Shown: piece after piece, positions 1-7,155 of the stretch
Numbering within the stretch: position 1 is the stretch's first letter
Layout of the letters: every line of letters begins with the position of its first letter
Assembly: GCA_034111875.1 (NCBI GenBank)
Contig: JAWUWK010000116.1
Location: forward strand, 1-14,169
Direction: 5' to 3'
Length of the DNA stretch: 14,169 nucleotides
From: Rs1 sp034111875
GTDB taxonomy: Bacteria; Pseudomonadota; Gammaproteobacteria; Pseudomonadales; Balneatricaceae
Translations under genes and position numbers: made by a program
Notes under the pieces: model-generated
Database searches by the model: none
Seen by the model: the letters and a program-made list of their open reading frames with translations, nothing else
Told to the model about the DNA's origin: nothing

Positions 1-1473
1 GAGACAAATAAAGTGACACAAAATAGCCGAGTACGTGTGAATCCAGGGCAGAGAATAAGTTTAGATGGAGTGATTGTTAAAGGGATTGCCACTGTCGATC
101 AAGCGCCTATCACGGGTGAAAGTCTAGTGGTTGATAAGAAAGTCGGGGATAAGGTTTACGCCGGTACAATCAATGGCGTAAGTGCGTTTGAGTTTAAGGT
201 CAGTGCGATCAATGAAGAGACGACACTTGCCGCGATCATCAAAGTGGTTGAGCAAGCGCAAAGCAATCAGGCGCCTATTCAGCGCTTTATTGATAAGTTT
301 TCAGGAATTTACACGCCGATTGTATTGGCGATAGCAGTCGTTGTCGCTATGTTAGGACCATTCATGTTTGAGGGCGATTGGCTGGAGTGGATTTATAAGG
401 CGCTAGTGTTGTTAGTCATAGCCTGCCCTTGCGCCCTAGTGATATCGACTCCGGTGACTGTTGTAAGTGGTTTAACCGCGGCGGCGCGTCGCGGTATCCT
501 GATTAAAGGTGGCGTGTATTTAGAGCGCGCAAGGCATATATCTTGGCTCGCTTTAGATAAGACTGGCACTGTTACTAGTGGCAAGCCAGCATTGGTAGAT
601 TACCTAGAGATGACCTCAGGCACCAGACTCAGGCTGAAGCAGTTGGCATTAAGTCTAAGTCAGCAATCTGACCATCCAGTCTCAAATGCTATATCACAAG
701 CTCTCGTCAAAGCCGGTTATCAGGTTCAAAATGTCGATAATTTTGAAGCGTTACTTGGCGCTGGTATACGCGGCGAAATCGCGTCTCAAATTTATTATAT
801 GGGTAATACAGCTTTAGCGGCATCGCTTAATATTATCAGTCTTGAACAGCTGAATAGGCTCAAAAATTATGAAGAACAGGGAAAAACCTTGACGTTATTG
901 ATGAGTCAGAAGCATATTTTAGCGATGTTTGCAGTGGCAGATAGGGTTAAACAAAGCAGTACTCAAGCCATTGCTGACTTACATTCACTGAATGTTAGAA
1001 CAATGATCCTCTCTGGAGATAATCAACCGACAGTAGATGCTGTAGCCAAACACGTGGGAGTCGATCATGGCTTTGGGCAATTACTGCCAGCGGATAAGCT
1101 TGAAAAAATTCAGCAACTACAAGAGACTTCGCTAGTGGCGATGGTTGGCGATGGTATTAACGACTCGCCGGCGCTAGCTAAGTCAGATATTGGCTTCGCC
1201 ATGGGCGCTCTAGGAACAGATCTTGCCATTGAAACCGCAGATGTCGTGCTAATGGATGACAATTTAGCGAAAATACCTATGTTTATTCGCCTGTCACATA
1301 AAACACGGCGTATTTTAGTACAAAATATTTGCTTTTCGATCACTCTGAAAGTGCTGTTTTTGACTATTACTATCGCCGGATATGGCGATATGTGGATGGC
1401 TGTTTTTGCCGATGTAGGTGCCAGTTTGATTGTCGTAGCGAATGGATTACGGCTGCTAAAAATACAATTTTAG
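1..1473 (+). CDS. zntA: Heavy-metal P1B-type ATPase, C-terminal part (Zn2+/Cd2+/Pb2+ exporter, ZntA-like)
   Basis: This is an inner-membrane ATPase that exports soft divalent metals, probably zinc, cadmium or lead. The reading frame is open to the first base, so the gene begins upstream and the N-terminal metal-binding domain and first membrane helices are missing. Counting from the GTG at 13, the actuator TGES motif is at about residues 34-37. The transmembrane metal site CPC is at 137-139 (ACPCALVIS). The phosphorylation motif DKTGT is at about 183-187, the SDHPVSNA nucleotide-binding (HP) motif follows, and the hinge GDGINDSPAL is at about 379. Two hydrophobic helices precede CPC and one pair ends the protein. 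CPC rather than SPC or CPH argues for the Zn/Cd/Pb or Cu classes; the C-terminal GLRLL ending and overall similarity favour ZntA/CadA, but copper export is not excluded. It lies in the same direction as the ribosomal operon, 178 bp upstream of rpsF, and no motif is broken. Confidence 0.85.
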   Translation, partial: ETNKVTQNSRVRVNPGQRISLDGVIVKGIATVDQAPITGESLVVDKKVGDKVYAGTINGVSAFEFKVSAINEETTLAAIIKVVEQAQSNQAPIQRFIDKFSGIYTPIVLAIAVVVAMLGPFMFEGDWLEWIYKALVLLVIACPCALVISTPVTVVSGLTAAARRGILIKGGVYLERARHISWLALDKTGTVTSGKPALVDYLEMTSGTRLRLKQLALSLSQQSDHPVSNAISQALVKAGYQVQNVDNFEALLGAGIRGEIASQIYYMGNTALAASLNIISLEQLNRLKNYEEQGKTLTLLMSQKHILAMFAVADRVKQSSTQAIADLHSLNVRTMILSGDNQPTVDAVAKHVGVDHGFGQLLPADKLEKIQQLQETSLVAMVGDGINDSPALAKSDIGFAMGALGTDLAIETADVVLMDDNLAKIPMFIRLSHKTRRILVQNICFSITLKVLFLTITIAGYGDMWMAVFADVGASLIVVANGLRLLKIQF

Positions 1474-1475
1474 CG

Positions 1476-1495
1476 CCAAATTCGACTTGGTTAGT
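1476..1495 (+). terminator. Weak possible terminator after the P-type ATPase
   Basis: Just after the ATPase stop codon, CCAA (1476-1479) can pair with TTGG (1487-1490), with one further A-T pair inside, and is followed by TTAGTTTTT. The stem is short, so this is a marginal call; readthrough into the rpsF region is possible. Confidence 0.25.
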
Positions 1496-1521
1496 TTTTG
1501 ATCTTAATGAACGTATTAGAC

Positions 1522-1550
1522 TTGTGTCTTATCGGTAAAAGCACTATAGT
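1522..1550 (+). promoter_or_regulatory. Candidate sigma70-type promoter of the rpsF operon
   Basis: TTGTGT (1522-1527), a 17-bp spacer and TATAGT (1545-1550) resemble the -35/-10 consensus (3/6 and 5/6). The -10 is followed by ATCGCGCTC. A G+C-rich stretch between -10 and start is common in stringently controlled ribosomal promoters. Transcription would start near 1557, leaving a leader of about 95 nt before rpsF. This is prediction from sequence only. Confidence 0.5.
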
Positions 1551-1600
1551 ATCGCGCTCTTTTTAGACAATAATGATTGTTTGAAAAGGTAAAATACTTA

Positions 1601-1646
1601 ACCTCCTTGCCTTTAATATAATTAAAGGCTTTTAACCCGTAGGGAG
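1601..1646 (+). promoter_or_regulatory. Structured rpsF 5' leader with hairpin and anti-Shine-Dalgarno-like segment
   Basis: A perfect 9-bp inverted repeat (GCCTTTAAT at 1609-1617 and ATTAAAGGC at 1621-1629, loop ATA) is followed by TTTT. Immediately before it lies ACCTCCTT (1601-1608), which matches the anti-Shine-Dalgarno end of 16S rRNA. Its CTCC (1603-1606) could pair with GGAG (1643-1646) of the rpsF ribosome binding site AGGGAG. A CCC-GTA-GGG mini-hairpin (1636-1644) also overlaps that site. The S6:S18 complex is known to bind a structure in rpsF leaders of many bacteria; whether this is that element is inference. Confidence 0.4.
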
Positions 1647-1651
1647 CTACA

Positions 1652-2086
1652 ATGCGTCATTACGAAATCGTTTTTATGGTTCATCCGAACCAAAGCGAAC
1701 AAGTATCAGGTATGGTTGAACGTTATACTAACGTTATCACCACGGCTGAAGGTACTGTTCACCGCATGGAAGACTGGGGACGCCGTCAATTGGCATACCC
1801 GATCAACAATGCACACAAAGCACATTACATCTTAATGAACATCGAGTGCGGTCAAGAAACACTAGACGAGCTCGACAATATGTTCCGTTACAATGATGCG
1901 GTATTACGCAACATGGTAATACGTCGTAAAGCGGCTGTCACAGATGTATCTCCAATCAAAGCAGCCGAAGCACGTGAAGAACGTCGCCCACGTCGCGAAG
2001 ATACTCGTCCTAAGCCAGAAGCTGCAAATGCTCCAGAAGAAAATTCTGAAGCCCCAGCCGCTGCTGAAGCTGTAACTGCTGAGTAA
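1652..2086 (+). CDS. rpsF: 30S ribosomal protein S6
   Basis: S6 is a 30S platform protein that binds 16S rRNA together with S18. The 144-residue product starts MRHYEIVFMVHPNQSEQV, the typical S6 first strand. It carries the conserved EDWGRRQLAYPI segment at about residues 41-52 and the Y-N-D-A-V-L-R-x-M-V core at about residues 80-89. The last ~40 residues form a charged tail rich in Arg, then Glu, Ala and Pro, which is somewhat longer than in E. coli S6 (131 residues). In E. coli the C-terminal Glu end of S6 is extended by RimK; here the end is TAE, so the same modification is possible but unproven. The start is supported by AGGGAG at 1641-1646. It is the first gene of the operon, 28 bp upstream of rpsR, with no priB between them. 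Confidence 0.98.
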   Translation: MRHYEIVFMVHPNQSEQVSGMVERYTNVITTAEGTVHRMEDWGRRQLAYPINNAHKAHYILMNIECGQETLDELDNMFRYNDAVLRNMVIRRKAAVTDVSPIKAAEAREERRPRREDTRPKPEAANAPEENSEAPAAAEAVTAE

Positions 2087-2102
2087 TTGAACCCAAGTTC
2101 AA
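2087..2102 (+). repeat. Small intercistronic hairpin between rpsF and rpsR
   Basis: TTGAAC (2087-2092) and GTTCAA (2097-2102) form a perfect 6-bp stem with a CCAA loop. It begins at the first base after the rpsF stop and ends next to the rpsR Shine-Dalgarno AGGAG (2103-2107). It may affect rpsR initiation or mRNA processing; its function is unknown. Confidence 0.4.
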
Positions 2103-2114
2103 AGGAGATATAAG

Positions 2115-2342
2115 ATGGCTCGTTTTTTCCGTCGTCGTAAGTTTTGCCGTTTCACCGCTGAAGGTGTTACTGAGATAGATTACAAAGATCTTGAAACGTT
2201 GAAAGGATACGTTACAGAGACTGGTAAGATTGTACCAAGTCGTATCACTGGCACAAAAGCTCGTTACCAGCGTCAGCTGGCGACAGCTATTAAGCGCGCG
2301 CGTTTTATCGCGTTACTGCCTTATACTGACAATCACCAGTAA
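2115..2342 (+). CDS. rpsR: 30S ribosomal protein S18
   Basis: S18 is a 30S platform protein that forms a heterodimer with S6 on 16S rRNA. The 75-residue product starts MARFFRRRKFCRFTAEGV and contains the family signature IDYKDLETLKGYVTETGKIVPSRITGTKA region followed by the basic RYQRQLATAIKRARFIALLPY segment, full length for the family. It has a strong ribosome binding site (AAGGAG, 2102-2107) at 7 bp from ATG, while the preceding rpsF stop is 28 bp upstream. Its order after rpsF and before the membrane protein gene and rplI indicates a single operon. Confidence 0.98.
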   Translation: MARFFRRRKFCRFTAEGVTEIDYKDLETLKGYVTETGKIVPSRITGTKARYQRQLATAIKRARFIALLPYTDNHQ

Positions 2343-2355
2343 TTAGGACTAGGTT

Positions 2356-3204
2356 ATGCACGCCCTTGCTAGATTTATTTTAAAGGGTCGTACGCAGGCT
2401 ATAGTTGTGGCGGTTATTACCGTTTTGCTACCTACGCTGTTCTGGATAGGTGCAGCAGCAGTGAGCTTAGTTACTCTTCGCAAGGGAGCGGCTAAGGGAG
2501 GAGAGATTTTTGTTTGGGCACTTTTGCCGGCAATTTTCTGGTCTCGCCAAGGAGATTATTCACCTATTATTGTTATATTAGGTGGTTATCTTCTGGCAGT
2601 TGTTCTGAGAGCTAGCGTATCTTGGCAACGAGTAATACAAGCTGGGCTGATACTAGCTGTTCTTGCAGGTTTAGTGCAGCAGTCTCTAAATGGTGCGTTA
2701 TTACAACAAGTTGTCGAAGGCGTAGAAAAATTGATGATGCAGACATCACCCGAGACAAGTCAATATTTGAACGGGGATTCGCAATGGTTGCTACAAGCGA
2801 CAATCGGAGTATTTGATACTCTGCATTTTGCGATGATGTTGTCCAGCGTGCTAGTGGCACGCTGGTGGCAATCGACACTGTTTAACCCTGGTGGTTTTCA
2901 GCAAGAGTTTCATCAATTACGGTTTTCTCCCCTCTTTGGATTATCGCTACTGGCGGTGATCGTCATCATGACAAGTGGTGGAGGGGAATTTATTAGATGG
3001 ATACCACTGTTGTTGGCACCCCTAGTAATCGCAGGATTAGCACTGGCTCACTGTAGTGTAGCAAAACGAAGTTTAGGTAGGTTTTGGTTAGTAGCATTGT
3101 ATATTGCTACGTTTTTACTGGGACCTTACGTGATTACGATGTTGGTTTTTATTGCTGCAATAGATACATTTGTAGATATTCGCAAGAAAATTCCAGCCAG
3201 TTAA
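2356..3204 (+). CDS. Uncharacterised multi-pass membrane protein in the ribosomal operon
   Basis: The function of this 282-residue protein is unknown. It is strongly hydrophobic, with about seven or eight probable membrane segments: roughly residues 15-38, 48-61, 70-85, 94-108, 156-168, 192-207, 216-233 and 243-270. A more polar stretch at about 115-150 carries TSPETSQYLNGDSQW. A short basic end (DIRKKIPAS) suggests a cytoplasmic C-terminus. I see no catalytic motif. Its position between rpsR and rplI matches a membrane-protein gene seen at this spot in Pseudomonas-like genomes, and it may be a distant relative of the DUF2232/YybS group, which also lies near rplI in some bacteria; this relationship is from memory and unverified. 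ATG at 2356 follows the rpsR stop by 13 bp with AGG at 2351-2353 close by, so cotranslation with rpsR is likely. The reading frame is intact. Confidence 0.8.
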   Translation: MHALARFILKGRTQAIVVAVITVLLPTLFWIGAAAVSLVTLRKGAAKGGEIFVWALLPAIFWSRQGDYSPIIVILGGYLLAVVLRASVSWQRVIQAGLILAVLAGLVQQSLNGALLQQVVEGVEKLMMQTSPETSQYLNGDSQWLLQATIGVFDTLHFAMMLSSVLVARWWQSTLFNPGGFQQEFHQLRFSPLFGLSLLAVIVIMTSGGGEFIRWIPLLLAPLVIAGLALAHCSVAKRSLGRFWLVALYIATFLLGPYVITMLVFIAAIDTFVDIRKKIPAS

Positions 3205-3250
3205 TAAGTACTGTAATTGTTAAGATTACAGAACAAAAGAGGTTAACGAG

Positions 3251-3703
3251 ATGGAAGTTATTCTACTCGAGAAAGTTGGTAAGCTTGGCTCGCTAGGCGA
3301 CAAAGTGACTGTAAAATCAGGTTTTGGGCGTAACTTTTTAGTTCCTCAAGGCAAAGCAGTGTCTGCTACTAAAGTAAACGTTGCTAAGTTTGAAGAACGT
3401 CGTGCTGAGCTTGAAAAAGTCGCAGCGCAGAAGTTAGGTGTTGCTCAAGCACGTGCTGCAACACTGGATAACTTCACTTTAAGCATCGGCTCAAAAGCTG
3501 GTGAAGAAGGGAAGTTGTTCGGTTCAATTGGCACACGTGATATTGCTGAAGCACTCGTTGCGCAGGGCAAAGACATTGACAAGAGTGAAGTGCGTTTACC
3601 TGAAGGCGCTCTGCGTCATACTGGCGAATTCGAAATCACTTTACACTTACACAGTGAAGTAAATGCTGTGATTACTGTTAATGTTATTGGTGAAGCGGCT
3701 TAA
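3251..3703 (+). CDS. rplI: 50S ribosomal protein L9
   Basis: L9 binds 23S rRNA domain V near the L1 stalk and influences frame maintenance. The 150-residue product is full length (E. coli 149). It shows the N-terminal rRNA-binding domain MEVILLEKVGKLGSLGDKV with the signature G-FGRNFLVPQGKA at about residues 24-36, a long connecting helix rich in charged residues (about 41-75), and the C-terminal domain with KLFGSIGTRDIAEAL and HSEVNAVITVNV. The start is supported by AGAGG (3238-3242) 8 bp upstream of ATG. It is the last gene of the ribosomal operon and is followed by a strong intrinsic terminator. Confidence 0.97.
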   Translation: MEVILLEKVGKLGSLGDKVTVKSGFGRNFLVPQGKAVSATKVNVAKFEERRAELEKVAAQKLGVAQARAATLDNFTLSIGSKAGEEGKLFGSIGTRDIAEALVAQGKDIDKSEVRLPEGALRHTGEFEITLHLHSEVNAVITVNVIGEAA

Positions 3704-3725
3704 TAATTTGGCTTAGCCGAATTAT
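3703..3725 (+). repeat. Hairpin directly after rplI
   Basis: ATAATT-T-GGC (3703-3712) pairs with GCC-G-AATTAT (3716-3725) around a TTA loop, a 10-bp stem with one T-G wobble. It overlaps the last base of the rplI stop codon and has no T run, so it is more likely an mRNA 3'-end stabiliser or processing structure than a terminator. Confidence 0.45.
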
Positions 3726-3759
3726 CACTGTCAGATCTGTATAGCGATAACGGTTAGAA

Positions 3760-3796
3760 AGCACTACTGAGTTTTACACCCAGTGGTGCTTTTTTA
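3760..3796 (+). terminator. Rho-independent terminator of the rpsF-rplI operon
   Basis: AGCACTACTG (3760-3769) pairs with CAGTGGTGCT (3781-3790), 10 bp with one G-T wobble, and is followed by a T-rich run TTTTTTA. This is a classic intrinsic terminator 57 bp after the rplI stop and cleanly separates the ribosomal operon from the flavin region. Confidence 0.85.
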
Positions 3797-4048
3797 TGCC
3801 TGTCGTACAATTTATCAGTGATTATGTTAAGACTATCGGCGTAGGCAGTGAATATTGGTTATCCTAAAATCAGCTTTAAATATTTTTTTCGATGCTACCG
3901 CAATGGGTTAGATACAGCTGAGTGGTTAATTACTGACTTTAGGGTTATCGATTAGCCGATAATAAATAGATCAATTAGCGTCTCTGTAGCCCATATCTCT
4001 AGATTGTTGATCAGTGGCAAATATAGCTAAATAAAAGTCTTAGGGCTC
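3797..4048. other. About 250 bp intergenic stretch with no recognised gene
   Basis: The region is AT-rich and has stops in all frames, with no protein similarity I can recognise. The only structure I see is a 6-bp inverted repeat (TTATCG at 3945-3950, CGATAA at 3957-3962). It could hold upstream regulatory sites for the riboswitch-controlled gene. Confidence 0.5.
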
Positions 4049-4078
4049 TTTACAAGGGCCGATAAAAGCACGTATATT
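4049..4078 (+). promoter_or_regulatory. Candidate promoter of the FMN riboswitch-ribH2 unit
   Basis: TTTACA (4049-4054) and TATATT (4073-4078) each match 5 of 6 consensus bases and are separated by 18 bp. Initiation near 4085 would place the start about 30 nt upstream of the riboswitch, which is a sensible arrangement. Confidence 0.55.
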
Positions 4079-4115
4079 GCCCTGTCGATTTTTTATTAAG
4101 TCTTTAAGTCGACGA

Positions 4116-4264
<149 letters not shown>

Positions 4265-4430
4265 CGATAGACAGAACTACAAGGCGTCTCTCGATGCTGT
4301 GTCTGACTTCCCGTTTGCCCTGATTCTATACTTATTAAATCCTGATTTCGTGGCTTCAAAGTGGATATTTTTCAAACCGATCTACAATCACTCGCTCTCG
4401 ACGCTGTAGTGAAGTCACTAATTCAGGTAA

Positions 4431-4943
4431 ATGTTAAACAGGATTAATAACTTGAATCAGAGTTCAGCCGAACCAGCCGTATTTTCAGCCCAAACCAAGC
4501 GCATAGCTTTTATTCACGCGAATTGGCATCAAGACATTGTTCTAAATTGTTTAGCGGGCTTTAAAGATCAAATGATAGCGCGGGGTTACGATGCTGCCCT
4601 AATCGATGTGATTGGGGTTCCCGGTGCCTATGAAATTCCTCTACAAGCCAAGTTATTAGCCAAAAGTGGCCGCTATGCTGCTATAGCAGCGAGTGCTTTA
4701 GTGGTTGATGGGGGGATTTACCGTCATGAGTTTGTGGCGCAAACGGTCTGTAATGCCTTGATGCAAGTTCAGCTAGAAACGCTAGTACCCGTGTTAACAG
4801 GGGTACTGACGCCGCATCAATTCCACGACCACCAAGAGCATAAAAGCTATTTTAGCCGACATTTTATCAATAAAGGCGAAGAGCTTGCCAGTGCTTGTGA
4901 TGCCAGCATTCGCTTGACGGAACAGGCAAAGTCGCATCTATAA
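4431..4943 (+). CDS. ribH2: Type II 6,7-dimethyl-8-ribityllumazine synthase (RibH2)
   Basis: Lumazine synthase condenses 5-amino-6-ribitylamino-uracil with 3,4-dihydroxy-2-butanone 4-phosphate, the penultimate step of riboflavin synthesis, in the cytoplasm. The 170-residue product contains RIAFIHANWHQDIV (about 24-37), GVPGAYEIPLQAKLLAKSGRY (about 62-82), VVDGGIYRHEFVA (about 91-103), MQVQLETLVPVLTGVLTPH (about 111-129) and a His-rich QFHDHQEHKSYF. IYRHEFV, VQLE and LTPHxFH are features of the second lumazine synthase known from Brucella (RibH2) rather than of the common icosahedral RibH. The gene stands alone behind an FMN riboswitch, so a housekeeping RibH is probably encoded elsewhere. The start is uncertain: ATG at 4431 has only AGG 5 bp upstream, while an in-frame TTG at 4452 has AGGA at 8 bp and would give MNQSS, like Brucella RibH2. 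The frame is intact. Confidence 0.9.
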   Translation: MLNRINNLNQSSAEPAVFSAQTKRIAFIHANWHQDIVLNCLAGFKDQMIARGYDAALIDVIGVPGAYEIPLQAKLLAKSGRYAAIAASALVVDGGIYRHEFVAQTVCNALMQVQLETLVPVLTGVLTPHQFHDHQEHKSYFSRHFINKGEELASACDASIRLTEQAKSHL

Positions 4944-4953
4944 ATATTCTCGT

Positions 4954-4974
4954 CGACAAGTGCCTATCTTGTCG
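4954..4974 (+). repeat. Hairpin after ribH2
   Basis: CGACAAG (4954-4960) and CTTGTCG (4968-4974) form a perfect 7-bp stem with loop TGCCTAT, 11 bp after the ribH2 stop. No T run follows, so it may only contribute weakly to termination. Confidence 0.35.
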
Positions 4975-5051
4975 CAACGCTACATGCTGTGAGTTTAACA
5001 TGCTAAGATATTTGCCTTTTGATACTTCATTAGAAGCGCGTGGATGATTAA

Positions 5052-6455
5052 ATGAATTACCCAGAATTATCTAACAACTCGGCGTACGATGCTGAAATAG
5101 AAAATATCAAGAAACCCCCTCAATCGATAGAGGCTGAGCAGTCAGTACTGGGTGGATTGATGATAGATAATAATACTTGGGACGTGGTGAGTGAAATAGT
5201 CTCAGAAGAGTTATTTTATCGCCATGATCACCGCTTGATCTTTCGCATGATGACAAAGTTGGTCAATAACCAGCAGCCCGTGGATGTTGTTACTTTATCG
5301 GAAGAGCTAGATAGGACAGGGGATTTAGAGGCGGCAGGGGGGTTAGACTACTTAATCGAACTGGCCCGCAACACACCGAGTACCTCAAATTTACGCGCCT
5401 ATTCAGTGATTGTCCGCGATAGAGCTTTATTGCGCCAGATGATTACGGTTTCGCAAGAAATTGCTGACAGTGCCTTCAAGACAGAGGGAAGAGACGCACA
5501 AGAAGTATTGAACGAAGCGGAACAGCGCATCTTCGAAATAGCCGAAAGCAGGCCGAACGAAGGTGGTTTTATCCCTATTAACGATTTGTTAAAAGGCGCG
5601 GTAGATAAGATTGATTATCTGTTTAATAACTCAGATCAATTAACCGGTGTGTCCACCGGATTTGATGACTTAGATGAAAAAACTGCCGGCCTGCAATCCT
5701 CAGATTTGATCATTGTCGCAGCACGACCTTCTATGGGTAAAACCACTTTTGCGATGAACTTAGTCGAAAATGCGCTGATGTCAGATAATAAGCCGGTGCT
5801 GGTTTTTTCATTAGAGATGCCTGCTGATCAGTTGATTGTTCGTATGTTGGCGTCTTTGGGTAAGATTAATCAGACCCGTCTGCGCTCTGGCCAGCTACAG
5901 GAAGACGACTGGCCTAAATTGACCACAGCTGTCAATATGTTGCGTGATAAACCATTGTTTATCGATGATACTTCTGGCATCAGCCCGACTGAAATGCGCT
6001 CTAGAGCAAGGCGCGTGGTCCGTGAACACGGCGATGTCTCTATGATAATGATAGATTATCTGCAACTAATGCAAATTAAGAGCCGGCGAGCAAATGCAAG
6101 TCGTACAGAGGAAATTTCAGAAATTTCGGGGTCTTTAAAAGCACTGGCAAAAGAGCTTAATTGTCCGGTCGTCGCGTTATCACAACTTAATCGTTCCTTG
6201 GAGCAGCGGCCCAACAAGCGCCCGGTAAACTCAGACCTGCGTGAATCGGGTGCTATTGAGCAAGACGCCGATTTGATCATGTTTTTGTACCGCGATGAAG
6301 TTTATAACGAAGACTCTGCTGACAAAGGTATCGCCGAAGTGATCCTTGGAAAGCAACGTAATGGCCCGATCGGCAGTATAAAATTGGCCTTCATTGGTCA
6401 ATACTCCAAGTTTGAAAACTTGGCGCACGGAAGCTATGAAACCTTTGACGATTAG
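5052..6455 (+). CDS. dnaB: Replicative DNA helicase DnaB
   Basis: DnaB is the hexameric 5'-3' helicase that unwinds DNA at the replication fork and binds primase. The 467-residue product is full length (E. coli 471). The N-terminal helical domain starts at PPQSIEAEQSVLGGLMIDN (about 22-40), the linker ends near GGFIPINDLL, and the RecA-like domain follows. That domain has Walker A ARPSMGKTT with the lysine at residue 230, LVFSLEMP, Walker B MIMIDYLQLM with Asp335, VVALSQLNRSLEQR and DLRESGAIEQDADLIMFLYRDE. ATG at 5052 is chosen because it gives the family length; the ribosome binding site is weak (GGATGA at 5041-5046). The rplI-dnaB neighbourhood is common in Proteobacteria, but here ribH2 and its riboswitch lie between them and no alr follows. 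Confidence 0.97.
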   Translation: MNYPELSNNSAYDAEIENIKKPPQSIEAEQSVLGGLMIDNNTWDVVSEIVSEELFYRHDHRLIFRMMTKLVNNQQPVDVVTLSEELDRTGDLEAAGGLDYLIELARNTPSTSNLRAYSVIVRDRALLRQMITVSQEIADSAFKTEGRDAQEVLNEAEQRIFEIAESRPNEGGFIPINDLLKGAVDKIDYLFNNSDQLTGVSTGFDDLDEKTAGLQSSDLIIVAARPSMGKTTFAMNLVENALMSDNKPVLVFSLEMPADQLIVRMLASLGKINQTRLRSGQLQEDDWPKLTTAVNMLRDKPLFIDDTSGISPTEMRSRARRVVREHGDVSMIMIDYLQLMQIKSRRANASRTEEISEISGSLKALAKELNCPVVALSQLNRSLEQRPNKRPVNSDLRESGAIEQDADLIMFLYRDEVYNEDSADKGIAEVILGKQRNGPIGSIKLAFIGQYSKFENLAHGSYETFDD

Positions 6456-6470
6456 CCGAAGCTAATTTAA
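6451..6470 (+). terminator. Possible small terminator at the dnaB stop
   Basis: ATTAGC (6451-6456) and GCTAAT (6461-6466) enclose a CGAA tetraloop and are followed by TTAA. The stem includes the dnaB stop codon. It is too short to be a confident terminator. Confidence 0.3.
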
Positions 6471-6598
6471 GCCACAGACTTGACTGACTAATCCTGCCGA
6501 TACTTAGTGTCTCGCTAATAAGCTGATTGATTGAGACAAACTAAAAGCACATTGAGGTTAGCCACTGGCTGGGTTGTCTGTGCGCTGACTTTATCTGC

Positions 6599-6628
6599 GA
6601 CCTTTGCTCGCTATTTGATGCAAAGGTC
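6599..6628. terminator. Hairpin between convergent dnaB and marR
   Basis: GACCTTTGC (6599-6607) and GCAAAGGTC (6620-6628) form a perfect 9-bp stem with a 12-nt loop, 11 bp beyond the marR stop. Neither strand has a clear T run, so this may be a bidirectional 3'-end structure rather than a true intrinsic terminator. The remainder of 6471-6598 shows nothing I can identify. Confidence 0.4.
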
Positions 6629-6638
6629 TCTATCTGTA

Positions 6639-7121
6639 TCACTCAAAACTGTCTAAAAACTTATCCAGTAACTTGTTTAACCTAAGCTGTTCTTCTTGAT
6701 TAAGCCCACTGGTGAGTCGTGCTTGTGTTGCAACATGTTCGGTAACGACAGCGTCTATAAGTGCGAAACCTTGATCTGTTAAGGCAATAATAAAACTGCG
6801 TCCGTCATTAGGATTGCCAATGCGCTCTACCCAGCCCGCTTTCACTAGCTGATCTATTCTATTGGTCATAGTACCCGAGGTAACCATCATCGTCGTTAAC
6901 AAAGCGTTGGGAGATAAAGCGAAGGGCGGGCCGCTGCGCCGAAGTGTGGCCAATACATCGAAGCTGGCGAAATTGAGTTTATGCAGGGCAAATGTTTTAG
7001 TCATTTCCTTGGTTAAATGCTGATTAATGTGCTTAACCCTTCCAATAAGTGCCATTGCACTTATCTCTAAATCAGGACGCTCGCGATTCCATTGGCCAAT
7101 TATTTTATCAATTTTATTCAT
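6639..7121 (-). CDS. MarR-family transcriptional regulator
   Basis: This is a 160-residue winged helix-turn-helix protein of the MarR family, usually a dimeric, ligand-responsive repressor of a divergent gene. The recognition helix area is TTMMVTSGTMTNRIDQL (about residues 76-92). The wing is GWVERIGNPNDGRSFIIALTDQG (about 96-118), containing the family signature NPNDGRS. N- and C-terminal helices form the dimer region. It is divergent from the EamA exporter, and the 79-bp gap holds two 20-bp palindromes, so it likely represses that exporter and itself. No Shine-Dalgarno precedes the ATG (the upstream minus-strand bases are TTATTATTTAGCG), and the likely -10 is so close that the mRNA may be leaderless. 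The ligand is unknown. Confidence 0.92.
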   Translation of the reverse strand: MNKIDKIIGQWNRERPDLEISAMALIGRVKHINQHLTKEMTKTFALHKLNFASFDVLATLRRSGPPFALSPNALLTTMMVTSGTMTNRIDQLVKAGWVERIGNPNDGRSFIIALTDQGFALIDAVVTEHVATQARLTSGLNQEEQLRLNKLLDKFLDSFE

Positions 7122-7127
7122 CGCTAA

Positions 7128-7155
7128 ATAATAACAAATTTTATGTTGACGTCAA
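7128..7155 (-). promoter_or_regulatory. Candidate marR promoter
   Basis: On the minus strand TTGACG (7155-7150), a 16-bp spacer and TATTAT (7133-7128) form a good sigma70-type promoter. The spacing predicts a start at about 7121, the A of the marR ATG. The -35 lies within the first palindromic operator. Confidence 0.5.

Noticed and set aside
6112..6128. Tandem GAAATTTC in dnaB as a regulatory repeat
   Set aside because: It simply encodes the conserved EISEISG segment preceding the Walker B-distal region.
6056..6428. Minus-strand open frames inside dnaB
   Set aside because: They are antisense shadows of a fully conserved gene with no start signals.
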